Assembly: GCA_903821635.1 (NCBI GenBank) | Contig: CAIJLV010000001.1 | Coordinates: forward strand, 1-35,541 | Length of the DNA stretch: 35,541 nt | Source of the DNA: an uncultured Verrucomicrobiota bacterium | GTDB taxonomy: Bacteria; Verrucomicrobiota; Verrucomicrobiia; Limisphaerales; UBA9464 | Direction: 5' to 3' | In this document: positions 17,383-25,141 of the stretch, one piece after another | Numbering within the stretch: the stretch's first letter is position 1 | How the letters are laid out: each line of letters begins with the position of its first letter | Position numbers and translations under genes: made by a program | The notes under the pieces: generated by a model | The model's input: the letters and a program-made list of their open reading frames with translations, nothing else | What the model was told of the DNA's origin: nothing | Database searches by the model: none

Positions 17383-18777
17383 GTGCTCACCGACTTCAAG
17401 AGCGTCCATTTCATCGGCCTCGGCGGGACCGCCATGGCCAGCGCTGCCGTGGCCATGCAAGAACGTGGCTTTCACGTCACCGGCTCCGACCAGGACGTGA
17501 TTTATCCGCCCATGTCCACCTTCCTCGCCGCGCGCGGCATCGCGGTGCAGGCCGGCTACGGGGAGGCCAATCTGGCTCATCGCCCCGACCTCGTCGTCAT
17601 CGGCAACGCCATCTCGCGCGGCAATCCCGAAGCCGAAGCGGTGCTGGATCGCAAGTTGCGTTATTGCTCGCTACCGGAGTTGCTCAAGGAGTGCTTCATC
17701 CGCGGCAAACGCTCGCTGGTGGTCACCGGCACGCACGGCAAAACCACCACCGCTTCGCTGCTCGCCTGGGTCTTTGAACACGCTGGCCTGAACCCGTCGT
17801 TTCTCATCGGAGGCATCCCCACAAACCTCGGCCAAGGGGCCCGTTTTACAGAGTCCGAATGGTTCATCCTCGAAGGCGACGAATACGACACGGCGTTCTT
17901 CGACAAGCGCAGCAAGTTCGTCCATTACCTGCCCGAGGTGGCCATCATCAACAACCTAGAGATGGATCACGCCGACATCTTTGATTCGCTCGCGGACATC
18001 CAGCTTTCCTTCCGTCGGTTCATCAACCTGATCCCCCGCAACGGGCTCCTGCTCGCCAACGGGGACGAACCGAACCTCAACCCGCTGCTCAAGGTCAACC
18101 ACTGCCCGGTGAAACGGTTTGGCTTGGGCGAAGCCAATGAAATCCGGGCCGACGGCCTCCAACTACACTCAGACGGCTCGGAATTTCAGCTCTCGAATTT
18201 CAAATTCCAACTCCCGTTGATCGGCGAATTGAACGTTCGCAACGCCCTCGCCGTGGTCGCCTGCGCCCGGCATTGCGGACTTTCCGACCCCCAGATCCAA
18301 GCGGCGTTCGCCACGTTTCAAGGCGTGCAACGGCGCATGACCGTCCGCGGCGAAGTCCGCGGCATCGCGATCGTGGACGACTTCGGCCACCATCCGACCG
18401 CCATTCGCGAAACGCTGCGCGCGCTCCGGGTCAAGTTCCCCGGCCGCCGCCTCTGGGCCATCTTCGAACCCCGCTCAAACACCACGCGGCGAAACCTCTT
18501 TCAGTCCGAACTTGTGGACGCTCTGGAACGTGCCGATTTGATCGTGGTCGCTGAGGTCGCCCGCCTCGAACAACTCAAGCCGGAGGAACGGCTGAACCCG
18601 GACAAACTCATGCAGGACCTGCGCCTGACGGGCAAACCCGCCGCCTACCTCCCCACGGTGGAAAGCATCATCGACCACGTCGCCAACCACGCGCTGGGCG
18701 GCGATGTCCTCTGCGTGTTCAGCAACGGCGGCTTCGGCGGCATTCACGACCGCCTCTTGAGTCGCCTCGCGGCCTGA
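17383..18777 (+). CDS. mpl: UDP-N-acetylmuramate:L-Ala-gamma-D-Glu-meso-DAP ligase (Mpl)
   Basis: A 464-residue Mur ligase that reattaches recycled tripeptide to UDP-MurNAc in murein recycling. The N-terminal nucleotide motif is HFIGLGGTAMA, the ATP loop is VTGTHGKTTTAS near residues 114-125, followed by ILEGDEYDTAFFDKRSKF, which distinguishes Mpl from MurC. NNLEMDHADIFDS and VDDFGHHPTAIRETL follow, and the C-terminal domain ends VFSNGGFGGIHDRLL. Start GTG 17383 gives the family length. No dcw cluster is nearby, as is normal for mpl. At about residues 267-282 the DNA reads as an AT-richer patch (EFQLSNFKFQL) just before PLIGELNVRNALA; it keeps frame. Confidence 0.96.
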   Translation: MLTDFKSVHFIGLGGTAMASAAVAMQERGFHVTGSDQDVIYPPMSTFLAARGIAVQAGYGEANLAHRPDLVVIGNAISRGNPEAEAVLDRKLRYCSLPELLKECFIRGKRSLVVTGTHGKTTTASLLAWVFEHAGLNPSFLIGGIPTNLGQGARFTESEWFILEGDEYDTAFFDKRSKFVHYLPEVAIINNLEMDHADIFDSLADIQLSFRRFINLIPRNGLLLANGDEPNLNPLLKVNHCPVKRFGLGEANEIRADGLQLHSDGSEFQLSNFKFQLPLIGELNVRNALAVVACARHCGLSDPQIQAAFATFQGVQRRMTVRGEVRGIAIVDDFGHHPTAIRETLRALRVKFPGRRLWAIFEPRSNTTRRNLFQSELVDALERADLIVVAEVARLEQLKPEERLNPDKLMQDLRLTGKPAAYLPTVESIIDHVANHALGGDVLCVFSNGGFGGIHDRLLSRLAA

Positions 18778-18788
18778 CCCGCCCCCCC

Positions 18789-18810
18789 GGGAGCAGACAC
18801 TTCTGCTCCC
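18789..18810 (+). terminator. Putative terminator hairpin after mpl
   Basis: Perfect 8-bp stem GGGAGCAG/CTGCTCCC with loop ACACTT, starting 12 bases after the mpl stop. It is followed by TCCTT rather than a full T-tract, so termination is plausible but imperfect. Confidence 0.45.
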
Positions 18811-18823
18811 TCCTTGCTCGGAG

Positions 18824-18838
18824 CCCGGATCGTCCGGG
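18824..18838. repeat. Short inverted repeat in the mpl downstream gap
   Basis: CCCGGA-TCG-TCCGGG, a 6-bp stem with a three-base loop. It is the second of three hairpins between mpl and the next gene. Confidence 0.35.
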
Positions 18839-18854
18839 GAGGTCTCAGCTGGGC

Positions 18855-18890
18855 TTCGATTCACCGTGCTTCCGCTCACGGTGAATCGAA
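18855..18890. repeat. Perfect 14-bp inverted repeat with 8-nt loop
   Basis: TTCGATTCACCGTG (18855-18868) pairs exactly with CACGGTGAATCGAA (18877-18890) around CTTCCGCT. No T-run follows on the + strand. It sits 65 bp before the TTG start of the next gene and is the third and strongest hairpin in this gap. It could be a terminator-like insulator, an mRNA stabiliser, a dyad operator, or a small mobile palindrome. Confidence 0.6.
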
Positions 18891-18955
18891 TTCATCTCCC
18901 ATGAATCGCATGCCCCCGACCAGCGCCGCATACTGGCGGCCAAGGAGAATGTAAC

Positions 18956-19297
18956 TTGGGCCTGCCAATCACCATTGAACAACGGATCAGCCAACAACTG
19001 GAACGGCCACCTTCGGAGGTCGCGCCTTGGCTCTTCTACCAAGGTTTTTCACCCTCCAAACGCCTGCTGGCGAGGCTGATCAACCGCTGCGCTCCCGCTG
19101 CCTTCACCCACGACCGCATGGTGATCGCCGACCTGTGCTCGGCCCGAAACCGCCAGGAGGTGGACGACGCCATCGCCCTACTGCACCGTGCCCCAGCCTA
19201 CGAACACGCCTTTGTCCGGGGCACCCTCGGCTGCCGACTTTCAGGGCGACGGTTGGCCGCTCTCGCCAGTCGGCTCCTAGGCCCGCCGGCGACCTGA
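18956..19297 (+). CDS. Unknown small protein
   Basis: A 113-residue protein with no family I recognise. TTG 18956 is preceded by AAGGAG with an 8-base spacer, a good ribosome-binding site that supports this rare start. The sequence is soluble and mainly helical, with RLLARLINRCAPAAF and VDDAIALLHRAPAYEH, and no signal or membrane segment. It lies between mpl and a glutaredoxin gene, 66 bp upstream of the latter, on the same strand. Codon use resembles the neighbours, so it is probably native. Confidence 0.6.
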   Translation: MGLPITIEQRISQQLERPPSEVAPWLFYQGFSPSKRLLARLINRCAPAAFTHDRMVIADLCSARNRQEVDDAIALLHRAPAYEHAFVRGTLGCRLSGRRLAALASRLLGPPAT

Positions 19298-19363
19298 CCC
19301 AGCGGAGCCGGCTTCCGCCCGAGTTTGGCGAAAAATGCGAACCCCGCTAGGGTCCGCTCCACG

Positions 19364-19624
19364 ATGAAACCTAAGACGGTTCGCCTTTTCATTAAGCCAG
19401 GTTGCCCGTGGTGTGACGAAGCCATCGAATGGCTGGATCAACACCGGATCGCCTACGAGCAACTCGACGTGATCCGCAACGCCGAGGCCCGTGGGGAAAT
19501 GCGCGAACTGACGGGCCAGACCCGCGCGCCCTCGATCGATGTCGACGGCCACCTCCTCGCCGACTTTGGCGCGGACGAACTGGAGACATGGTGGCGGCAG
19601 ATGAAGTTCGAGCCGGCCGTCTAG
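19364..19624 (+). CDS. Glutaredoxin-family protein
   Basis: From ATG 19364, 86 residues with the dithiol active site KPGCPWCDEA (C14, C17), then YEQLDVIRNAEARGEM, the cis-Pro element TRAPSIDVDG, and LADFGADELETWW. This is a complete glutaredoxin fold for glutathione- or thioredoxin-linked disulphide exchange. The TTG at 19325 in frame would add 13 residues outside the fold. Gap of 44 bp to the following gene suggests co-transcription. Confidence 0.9.
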   Translation: MKPKTVRLFIKPGCPWCDEAIEWLDQHRIAYEQLDVIRNAEARGEMRELTGQTRAPSIDVDGHLLADFGADELETWWRQMKFEPAV

Positions 19625-19668
19625 CCGCCCTTTGACTCGCGAGACGCGACTCCTAGCCTCCCGACGCC

Positions 19669-21039
19669 ATGTCGCTTGATGCCTCGTCTGAAGCCGCCCG
19701 CCGCGCCCAGTTTGTGCAGGCCGCCATGCCTGCCGCGGGGCTGTTCGCAGGGGCCACCTGGCGCATCTCACCGGCCCCATTGGCACTGGGGCCGGAGCTC
19801 GCCAACGAACTGGATTCGCTCGGCCGCGTGCTGTTCCAGTTCTACCGGGCGGTTAACCTGCTCTACCGCCGAAGCGTGGAGGGCAAAGCCGCGCCTTGGA
19901 TCGCGGAACTGCTCGACCAGGGCAAACCCGCCGAACTCATCGCGCGGCAACGGCATCCCAGCTTCAAACAGGATCTGCCACGCGTCATCCGTCCCGATGT
20001 GCTGCTGACAGAAAGTGGCTTCGCCATCAGTGAACTCGATTCCGTTCCCGGCGGCATTGGGCTCACGCACTGGTTAAACCAGACCTACGCCAGCCTACGC
20101 AGCGCGGAACTGGAGTCCCCAGCCGGCGCGGGTGCAACGCCGACCCCGGAGGTCATCGGCGGCGCAACCGGCATGAGGGACGGCTTTGCCTCCATTTTTG
20201 GCGCCGCCGAGCGCGTCCATATCATTGTCTCCGAGGAAGCGGCCAGCTACCGCCCCGAAATGACTTGGCTCGCGGACCAAATTCCCGGTTCCAGATTTCA
20301 GGTCCGCGACTCCGCCTTCACCGATTTTGCGCCGGGCGATGCCGCCTACCGATTCTTCGAGCTCTTCGATCTGGGGAACGTTGCCAATTCCGGACGCCTC
20401 TTTGACTTGGCCAGTGAAAAGCAGCTCCGGCTGACGCCACCGCCTAAACCGATCTTTGAGGAAAAACTACTGTTCGCACTGCTTTGGAACCGCAATCTCC
20501 GCGACTTCTGGCGTCAAGAAATGGGCGAAGCCTTCCTCCACCGGTTGCTCCGCCACGTGCCGCGAACTTGGGTGCTCGACCCCACGCCACTGCCGCCCAA
20601 CGCCGGCTATCCGGGGCTGGAAATAACCGACTGGCAACAGCTCAAGAACCTCAGCCAACGCGACCGCGAACTGATCCTCAAAATCTCCGGCTACAGCGAA
20701 GCAGCGTGGGGCGCGCGCGGGGTCTATCTCGGCAGCGACCTCAATACGGCGGACTGGAGTGTCGCCGTGGACCAAGCGCTCGCTGCTTGGCCGCATTCGC
20801 CCTACGTGCTCCAACAGTTTCATCGGCCCCGCCTCGTCGAGGCCAGTCACTACGATTTCGCCGCCCAGCGGCTTGAAGCCAAGCCCGGCCGAGTGCGGCT
20901 TTGCCCCTACTATTTCGTCAGCGGTGAAGGCGACTTGGCGCGCCCGAAACTCGGCGGGGTGTTGGCCACCATCGTGCCCGCCGACAAGAAGATCGTGCAT
21001 GGCATGCGGGATGGCATTCTAGCCCCCTGCTCGGCTTAA
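19669..21039 (+). CDS. Unknown conserved-looking protein, possible ATP-grasp fold
   Basis: A 456-residue soluble protein. Two segments resemble glutathionylspermidine-synthase/circularly permuted ATP-grasp enzymes: DVLLTESGFAISELDSVPGG near residues 110-129, and LILKISGYSEAAWGARGVYL near 332-351, followed by PYVLQQFHRP. The Lys and the glycine-rich loop would fit nucleotide binding, and LDSVPGGIG may bind the acceptor. I infer an ATP-dependent carboxylate-amine ligase, but no substrate can be named. It follows glutaredoxin by 44 bp and converges on the DUF1080 gene 18 bp downstream. Confidence 0.65.
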   Translation: MSLDASSEAARRAQFVQAAMPAAGLFAGATWRISPAPLALGPELANELDSLGRVLFQFYRAVNLLYRRSVEGKAAPWIAELLDQGKPAELIARQRHPSFKQDLPRVIRPDVLLTESGFAISELDSVPGGIGLTHWLNQTYASLRSAELESPAGAGATPTPEVIGGATGMRDGFASIFGAAERVHIIVSEEAASYRPEMTWLADQIPGSRFQVRDSAFTDFAPGDAAYRFFELFDLGNVANSGRLFDLASEKQLRLTPPPKPIFEEKLLFALLWNRNLRDFWRQEMGEAFLHRLLRHVPRTWVLDPTPLPPNAGYPGLEITDWQQLKNLSQRDRELILKISGYSEAAWGARGVYLGSDLNTADWSVAVDQALAAWPHSPYVLQQFHRPRLVEASHYDFAAQRLEAKPGRVRLCPYYFVSGEGDLARPKLGGVLATIVPADKKIVHGMRDGILAPCSA

Positions 21040-21057
21040 GAGCCCCTCGGCCCGCGT

Positions 21058-22203
21058 TCAATCCAGCGACCGCCAAAACAGGTTCGCGAGCTCCGCCGGC
21101 ACGGGTGAGGAGTGCACTTCCAGCGGCCCGCGGGGCGCAATGCCCGGAACCGTAACGCCGGTCACAACCGCCTGACCGTTGACGAGCACGCTGAGCTGAT
21201 TTCCGCGCAGCGTGAAGCGCGCCCGATTCCACTGACCGGGTTTGAGCTCCGCTGACTTAGCGACCACCCCGTCCAGCCACGGACTCAGATCCGCGCCGCG
21301 GAGGCGGACGAGATGAGTCCATTCGCCCGCGTGCTGCGCGTCAGTCCAACGCCAGTCGAAGATCAATTCTCCGTCCCCAAGCAGCTCGCGCCAGCGTAGC
21401 GGCGGCGTCGGGTTGCCCGCGGATTTCAGCGTCCAATCCGCAGGCTTCCAAGGAGTCTCCCCGGCGCTGGGCGCCTGCCAACCAGCCAAGTCCAGGCCTG
21501 TGTAAAGCGGCCGGAACTGTTCGTCCGGCGTGGCAATGTGCTCCGGCGTCAACGCGGTCGTGGCCGGCAGTTCACGTAGTCGTAGGTTTCGAAATTCCGC
21601 GGGTGAACCTTCCGACTCCAAGCAAATGTAACCTTTGCGCGGCGTGCCCTTGGTGCCGCGGGTGACGACTTTGCCATTCACCGCCAGCGCGATGGCTCCG
21701 TCCACACACTCGATCCGGTAATGGTTCCAAGCTGGCGACGCTTGCACGCGTTTCTCGGTCGGAAACGCGCGGTCGCCCCCGCGGCCGTTCAGCGGCGTCA
21801 TCTTGGCGCCGTGAATCGGGAAGATGTCGCCGTCGGACGTAAACCAATCCCCCTCCTGCCCGTCGAGCACCTGCACCTCCAAGCCGCGAATAAAAGGCTG
21901 GCCGCGAGCAGTCAGGGCATCGGCCCAGACAAATACCCCGGCGTTGCCCTTGGGCTTCAGATGCCGCCATTCGAGTTCGAGGATGAAATTTTGATACATC
22001 CGGGCGGTGCGCAGTTCACCAATCGGGGCGCCCGTGCAGTGGATGACCCCATTGGTTGCGCTCCAAGTGGTGGCAGCGCAATTGACGTTCACCCAGCCGG
22101 ACAAATCGTGTCCGTTGAACAACGGATTGAAGTCCTCTGCGCTCAACGCCGCGCTGCCAACCAGCGCCCCGGACAACCGCTTCAGCCAACGGACAAATGT
22201 CAT
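21058..22203 (-). CDS. Tandem DUF1080 (3-keto-disaccharide hydrolase-like) secreted protein
   Basis: From ATG 22203, 381 residues. The N-terminus MTFVRWLKRLSGALVGSAAL is a probable signal peptide with cleavage near residue 22. The first DUF1080 unit (about 25-215) begins FNPLFNGHDLSGW and includes NFILELEWRHLKPKGNAGVF and GLEVQVLDGQEGDW, with the typical lectin/glucanase-like jelly roll. A second, shorter unit starts FRPLYTGLDLAGWQAP at about residue 233 and runs to the end. Such domains bind or cleave sugars outside the cytoplasm and are expanded in Verrucomicrobiota and Planctomycetota. An upstream in-frame start at 22317 would place the signal inside the protein and is rejected. Monocistronic. 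Confidence 0.9.
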   Translation of the reverse strand: MTFVRWLKRLSGALVGSAALSAEDFNPLFNGHDLSGWVNVNCAATTWSATNGVIHCTGAPIGELRTARMYQNFILELEWRHLKPKGNAGVFVWADALTARGQPFIRGLEVQVLDGQEGDWFTSDGDIFPIHGAKMTPLNGRGGDRAFPTEKRVQASPAWNHYRIECVDGAIALAVNGKVVTRGTKGTPRKGYICLESEGSPAEFRNLRLRELPATTALTPEHIATPDEQFRPLYTGLDLAGWQAPSAGETPWKPADWTLKSAGNPTPPLRWRELLGDGELIFDWRWTDAQHAGEWTHLVRLRGADLSPWLDGVVAKSAELKPGQWNRARFTLRGNQLSVLVNGQAVVTGVTVPGIAPRGPLEVHSSPVPAELANLFWRSLD

Positions 22204-22453
22204 GGCTCCACGATGATTCAAACCGCGCCACGCCGCAACGCCCGCAGTCTCTGGCCGCCGCAACCGGTTGCGAGTTTCTGGGCCGTCCGCACCCAAGGGT
22301 GAACCAACCCAACCCACTTAATGATTTACCCCGGCCGCCCCAGAAAATCGTCGCATTTTGTCTTGTCCGCGGCCGATTGGATTACCGTTTCAACGCCCCA
22401 ACCGGCTGTAAGCCCTTGCTACCACAAGGGGGCTTCACCAATGTCGGAAACAA

Positions 22454-22648
22454 ATGAAACGCGATCCGCTCAAGCAGTCGGTGGCGCTCCGGGATTCGTT
22501 GCTCCAGCGCCAAGCCCCGCTCGCGCCGGCATTGGCCCACTTGGGAGATGCTTTCACCGCCCAAGCTCCGAAGCCTGCGCGCACCTCCTTGCACGCCACC
22601 GCTCCCGGGTTCAAGCACCAGGCCGCCGGCCAATTCGGGCGAGCTTGA
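22454..22648 (+). CDS. Doubtful 64-residue ORF, or the body of a small RNA
   Basis: ATG 22454 opens MKRDPLKQSVALRDSLLQRQ and ends 22 bp before a strong terminator. No clear ribosome-binding site and no recognised family. The amino-acid make-up (Ala, Pro, His, Gln rich) is what random GC-rich DNA would give. The position before a terminator is the only support; a non-coding transcript is equally possible. Confidence 0.25.
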   Translation: MKRDPLKQSVALRDSLLQRQAPLAPALAHLGDAFTAQAPKPARTSLHATAPGFKHQAAGQFGRA

Positions 22649-22670
22649 ACCGCGCAGGATCCATCGCTCA

Positions 22671-22695
22671 AGCCCGCCGGAGCGGCGGGCTTTTT
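22671..22695 (+). terminator. Rho-independent terminator upstream of hisF
   Basis: Perfect 8-bp stem AGCCCGCC/GGCGGGCT with a 5-base loop, running into a T-tract (TTTTT including the last stem base). Correct orientation for a + strand transcript, yet no convincing + strand gene precedes it. Confidence 0.8.
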
Positions 22696-22731
22696 CACTT
22701 TCACCGCTCTGATTAAGCCCCTGCCCTCCCG

Positions 22732-23514
22732 ATGTTAGCCCGGCGCGTCATTCCCTGCCTCGATGTCCATGACGGACAAGTCACCCGCGGTGTCCAATTC
22801 GGCCGCGCCGAAGCGGGCGGCCTGCGCAATGTGGGCGATCCCGTGGAACTCGCCGTGCGCTACAATGACCAAGGTGCCGACGAAATGGTCTTCTTCGACA
22901 TCACTGCCAGCGCCCATGGCCGGCGCTCCATGATCGAGGTGATAGAACGCGCCGCCGACCGCTGCTTCATGCCGCTCACCGTCGGCGGCGGCATTCGCAC
23001 CCGGGACGATATGAGCCTGATGCTCCAAGCCGGAGCGGACAAGGTCAGCATCAACTCCAGCGCCCTCGCCACCCCGGAGCTCATCCGCCAAGGCGCGGAA
23101 AAATTTGGCGCCCAGTGCATTGTGGTTTCTATCGATGCGAAAAAGGTCGGCCCCGATCGCTGGGAGGTCTTTGCCAAAGGCGGCCGCGAAGCGACCGGCT
23201 GGGAAGTGGTCTCGTGGGCGAAACGGGCCGTGGAATTGGGCGCGGGCGAAATCGTGCTGAATTCCATTGATGCCGACGGCACAAAACGCGGATTCGACCT
23301 CGTCATCACCGCTCGCGTCAGCGCATCGGTCGGCGTGCCGGTCGTGGCCAGCGGCGGCGCCGGCACGCTGGAGCACATGGCGGAGGTGTTGTTGGCCGGC
23401 CAGGCCGACGCGGTGCTGGCCGCCAGCATTTTTCACTTTGGCGAATTCACCGTCGGGCAAGTGAAGGACTACCTTGCCCTCAAAAACATCCCCGTCCGCC
23501 GGTTGGTGGCCTGA
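22732..23514 (+). CDS. hisF: Imidazole glycerol phosphate synthase, cyclase subunit
   Basis: A 260-residue (beta/alpha)8 barrel. With HisH it converts PRFAR to IGP and AICAR in histidine biosynthesis. Motifs are [19 protein letters not shown] (catalytic D11), [31 protein letters not shown], and [13 protein letters not shown] with the second catalytic Asp, then [16 protein letters not shown] 22732 gives normal length. hisI lies two genes downstream; hisH and hisA are not in the window. Confidence 0.97.
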   Translation: MLARRVIPCLDVHDGQVTRGVQFGRAEAGGLRNVGDPVELAVRYNDQGADEMVFFDITASAHGRRSMIEVIERAADRCFMPLTVGGGIRTRDDMSLMLQAGADKVSINSSALATPELIRQGAEKFGAQCIVVSIDAKKVGPDRWEVFAKGGREATGWEVVSWAKRAVELGAGEIVLNSIDADGTKRGFDLVITARVSASVGVPVVASGGAGTLEHMAEVLLAGQADAVLAASIFHFGEFTVGQVKDYLALKNIPVRRLVA

Positions 23515-23533
23515 CCCTATTCCCCCCCCGCCT

Positions 23534-23893
23534 GTGAATGCCGTGCTCCACTCGAAATGGTTTCCGTTCGTCGCCTTGTTCTTGAGCAACATCTTCATGA
23601 CGTTTGCCTGGTATCGGCATCTCAAATTCAAGGACCACCAATCTCTCGGCGCCGCCATCTTCGCCAGTTGGGGCCTCGCGTTTTGGGAATACTGCATCGC
23701 GGTTCCCGCCAACCGGTTTGGGTTCGAGCACTTCTCCCTTTATCAACTCAAGATCGCTCAGGAGATCATCACGTTGATCGTCTTCGCCGGTTTCGCCTTC
23801 TTCTATTTCCAGACCCGGCCGCAGTGGAATCATCTCGCCGCCTTTGCGTGCCTCATCGGCGCGGTCGGGTTCACCTTTCTGCCCAGTAAATAG
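23534..23893 (+). CDS. DUF486 family membrane protein
   Basis: From GTG 23534, 119 residues. Four predicted membrane segments: [37 protein letters not shown], an [15 protein letters not shown] segment, and [15 protein letters not shown]. The [17 protein letters not shown] and FYFQT elements are the DUF486 signature (DMT-superfamily-like small membrane proteins, function unknown). The longer open frame from 23474 overlaps hisF and is rejected. It sits between hisF and hisI with gaps of 19 and 32 bp. Confidence 0.9.
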   Translation: MNAVLHSKWFPFVALFLSNIFMTFAWYRHLKFKDHQSLGAAIFASWGLAFWEYCIAVPANRFGFEHFSLYQLKIAQEIITLIVFAGFAFFYFQTRPQWNHLAAFACLIGAVGFTFLPSK

Positions 23894-23925
23894 TTAGCCC
23901 AGTTAGCCGCTTTCCCGTTCTTCCC

Positions 23926-24312
23926 ATGAAGTCACTCGAACAGCTCAAGTTCAACGCCGACGGACTCATCCCGGCGATCATCCAGCAGCAATCCACCGGC
24001 CGAGTCCTGATGATGGCTTGGATGAATCGCGCCTCGCTGGAAAAGACCATCGAAACCGGCAAAACTTGGTTTTGGAGCCGTTCGCGGCAAAAGTTCTGGA
24101 TGAAGGGCGAATCCAGCGGCCACGTGCAAGTGGTGAAGGACTTCGCCTTCGACTGCGACGGCGACACGGTGCTCATTCAAGTCGAACAGACCGGCGCCGC
24201 CTGCCACGAAGGCTACCAAAGCTGCTTTTTTCGCAGCCTCGACCGCGAAGCATGGAAGATCACCGAAGCCCAGCTCGAAACTCCGGAACAGATCTACGGT
24301 AAAAAGAACTGA
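23926..24312 (+). CDS. hisI: Phosphoribosyl-AMP cyclohydrolase
   Basis: A 128-residue HisI that opens the adenine ring of PR-AMP, third step of histidine synthesis. Sequence shows [60 protein letters not shown] (metal-binding Asp residues and Cys) and GYQSCFFR. The zinc ligands are the Cys residues at about 85, 101 and 108. It lacks a HisE domain, so a separate pyrophosphohydrolase is expected. ATG 23926 follows DUF486 by 32 bp. Confidence 0.96.
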   Translation: MKSLEQLKFNADGLIPAIIQQQSTGRVLMMAWMNRASLEKTIETGKTWFWSRSRQKFWMKGESSGHVQVVKDFAFDCDGDTVLIQVEQTGAACHEGYQSCFFRSLDREAWKITEAQLETPEQIYGKKN

Positions 24313-24338
24313 GCGGAGCGGCCGGACCCGGCGCCCCG

Positions 24339-25097
24339 TCACTTCCTAGCCGGCTGTCCCGCCAGCGCGGGGATCACCTCAGTGCGCGCGTATTCCACGT
24401 CATGCGGAAAGTCGATTTCCGTCCACGGCAGCCCGGTGATTTCCTCGAAGCCAACCAAGCCGGCTTTAACCGCGTCCCGCAGCACCTCATCAAGCGAATC
24501 GCGGCGGCTCAGGCCGGTCAACCGGCGCCGGGTGCCTTCAACCAAGGCGGGCAAGTGTTCGGCCGCAAACTTGAAAAACCCCACTGATTCTCCCACGCGA
24601 TCCGCCTCGCCCCGCCACTGCTTCACCAGCTCAATCGGCCGGCCGTCACGGATCGGCACGAGCACCGGATCGTCATCCACATCGCGGTAGCTGAAGTCGA
24701 TCAACATCGCCGACGGGTGGCGTGACTGGAGCAGCCGCTGGAGCAGCTCCGGAGCATAGATCACATCCCCGTCCATGAGCAGGATCGGCTCCCGCACCAG
24801 TTCGAGCACGGGCAATGAAACTTGCATGGACACCACGCTGCCCTCGGTGAAATCAGGGTTGTGCAGCTCGTAAGTCTGAATGCCGTGTCGAGCCGACAGT
24901 GTAGGCAGCATCGCCGCGATTTGTTCCCGCCGATGGCCCGTCACCACATACAGTTTTTGCACGCCAGCAGCCGCCAAACGCTCAGCGTGCCATTCGAGCA
25001 ACGTGCGTCCGCCCACTTCGAGCAGGATCTTCGGGCGATCGGCAAAGTCAGGTCCCAACCGAATCGCGCGGCCGGCGGCATAGATAACAGCATCCAC
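24339..25097 (-). CDS. Sugar/choline-phosphate-type nucleotidyltransferase
   Basis: From GTG 25097, 252 residues. The nucleotide-binding start is VDAVIYAAGRAIRLGPDF with RPKILLEVGGRTLLEW, where K and the G/R loop bind NTP. ILLMDGDVIY carries the metal-binding Asp, ESVGFFKF follows, and DSLDEVLRDAV with PWTEIDFPHDVEYA closes the family pattern. This matches phosphocholine/inositol-phosphate cytidylyltransferases rather than glucose-1-phosphate enzymes. It likely makes a CDP- or other NDP-activated small phospho-alcohol in the cytoplasm. It is last in a leftward set with a CDP-alcohol phosphotransferase and a flippase-like protein, 44 bp after the latter. A much longer frame extending back to 25976 is rejected because the fold begins at GTG 25097. 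Confidence 0.85.
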   Translation of the reverse strand: MDAVIYAAGRAIRLGPDFADRPKILLEVGGRTLLEWHAERLAAAGVQKLYVVTGHRREQIAAMLPTLSARHGIQTYELHNPDFTEGSVVSMQVSLPVLELVREPILLMDGDVIYAPELLQRLLQSRHPSAMLIDFSYRDVDDDPVLVPIRDGRPIELVKQWRGEADRVGESVGFFKFAAEHLPALVEGTRRRLTGLSRRDSLDEVLRDAVKAGLVGFEEITGLPWTEIDFPHDVEYARTEVIPALAGQPARK

Positions 25098-25141
25098 GGG
25101 ACCGGAGTGTAGAGGCGGCGGCGGATTTTGGCTACCGCGGG

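Larger units (their letters stand above)
22204..22731. other. 528-bp intergenic region before hisF
   Basis: No strong gene. It contains a hairpin at 22410-22435 (AAGCCC..GGGCTT with inner TTG/CAA), a weak 64-codon ORF at 22454-22648, and a clear intrinsic terminator at 22671-22695. The left part should hold the promoter of the DUF1080 gene. Confidence 0.6.

Noticed and set aside
18190..18225. Possible in-frame palindromic insertion in mpl
   Set aside because: The patch is AT-richer, but the protein segment aligns naturally with the spot before PLIGELNVRN in Mur ligases, so no insertion is needed.
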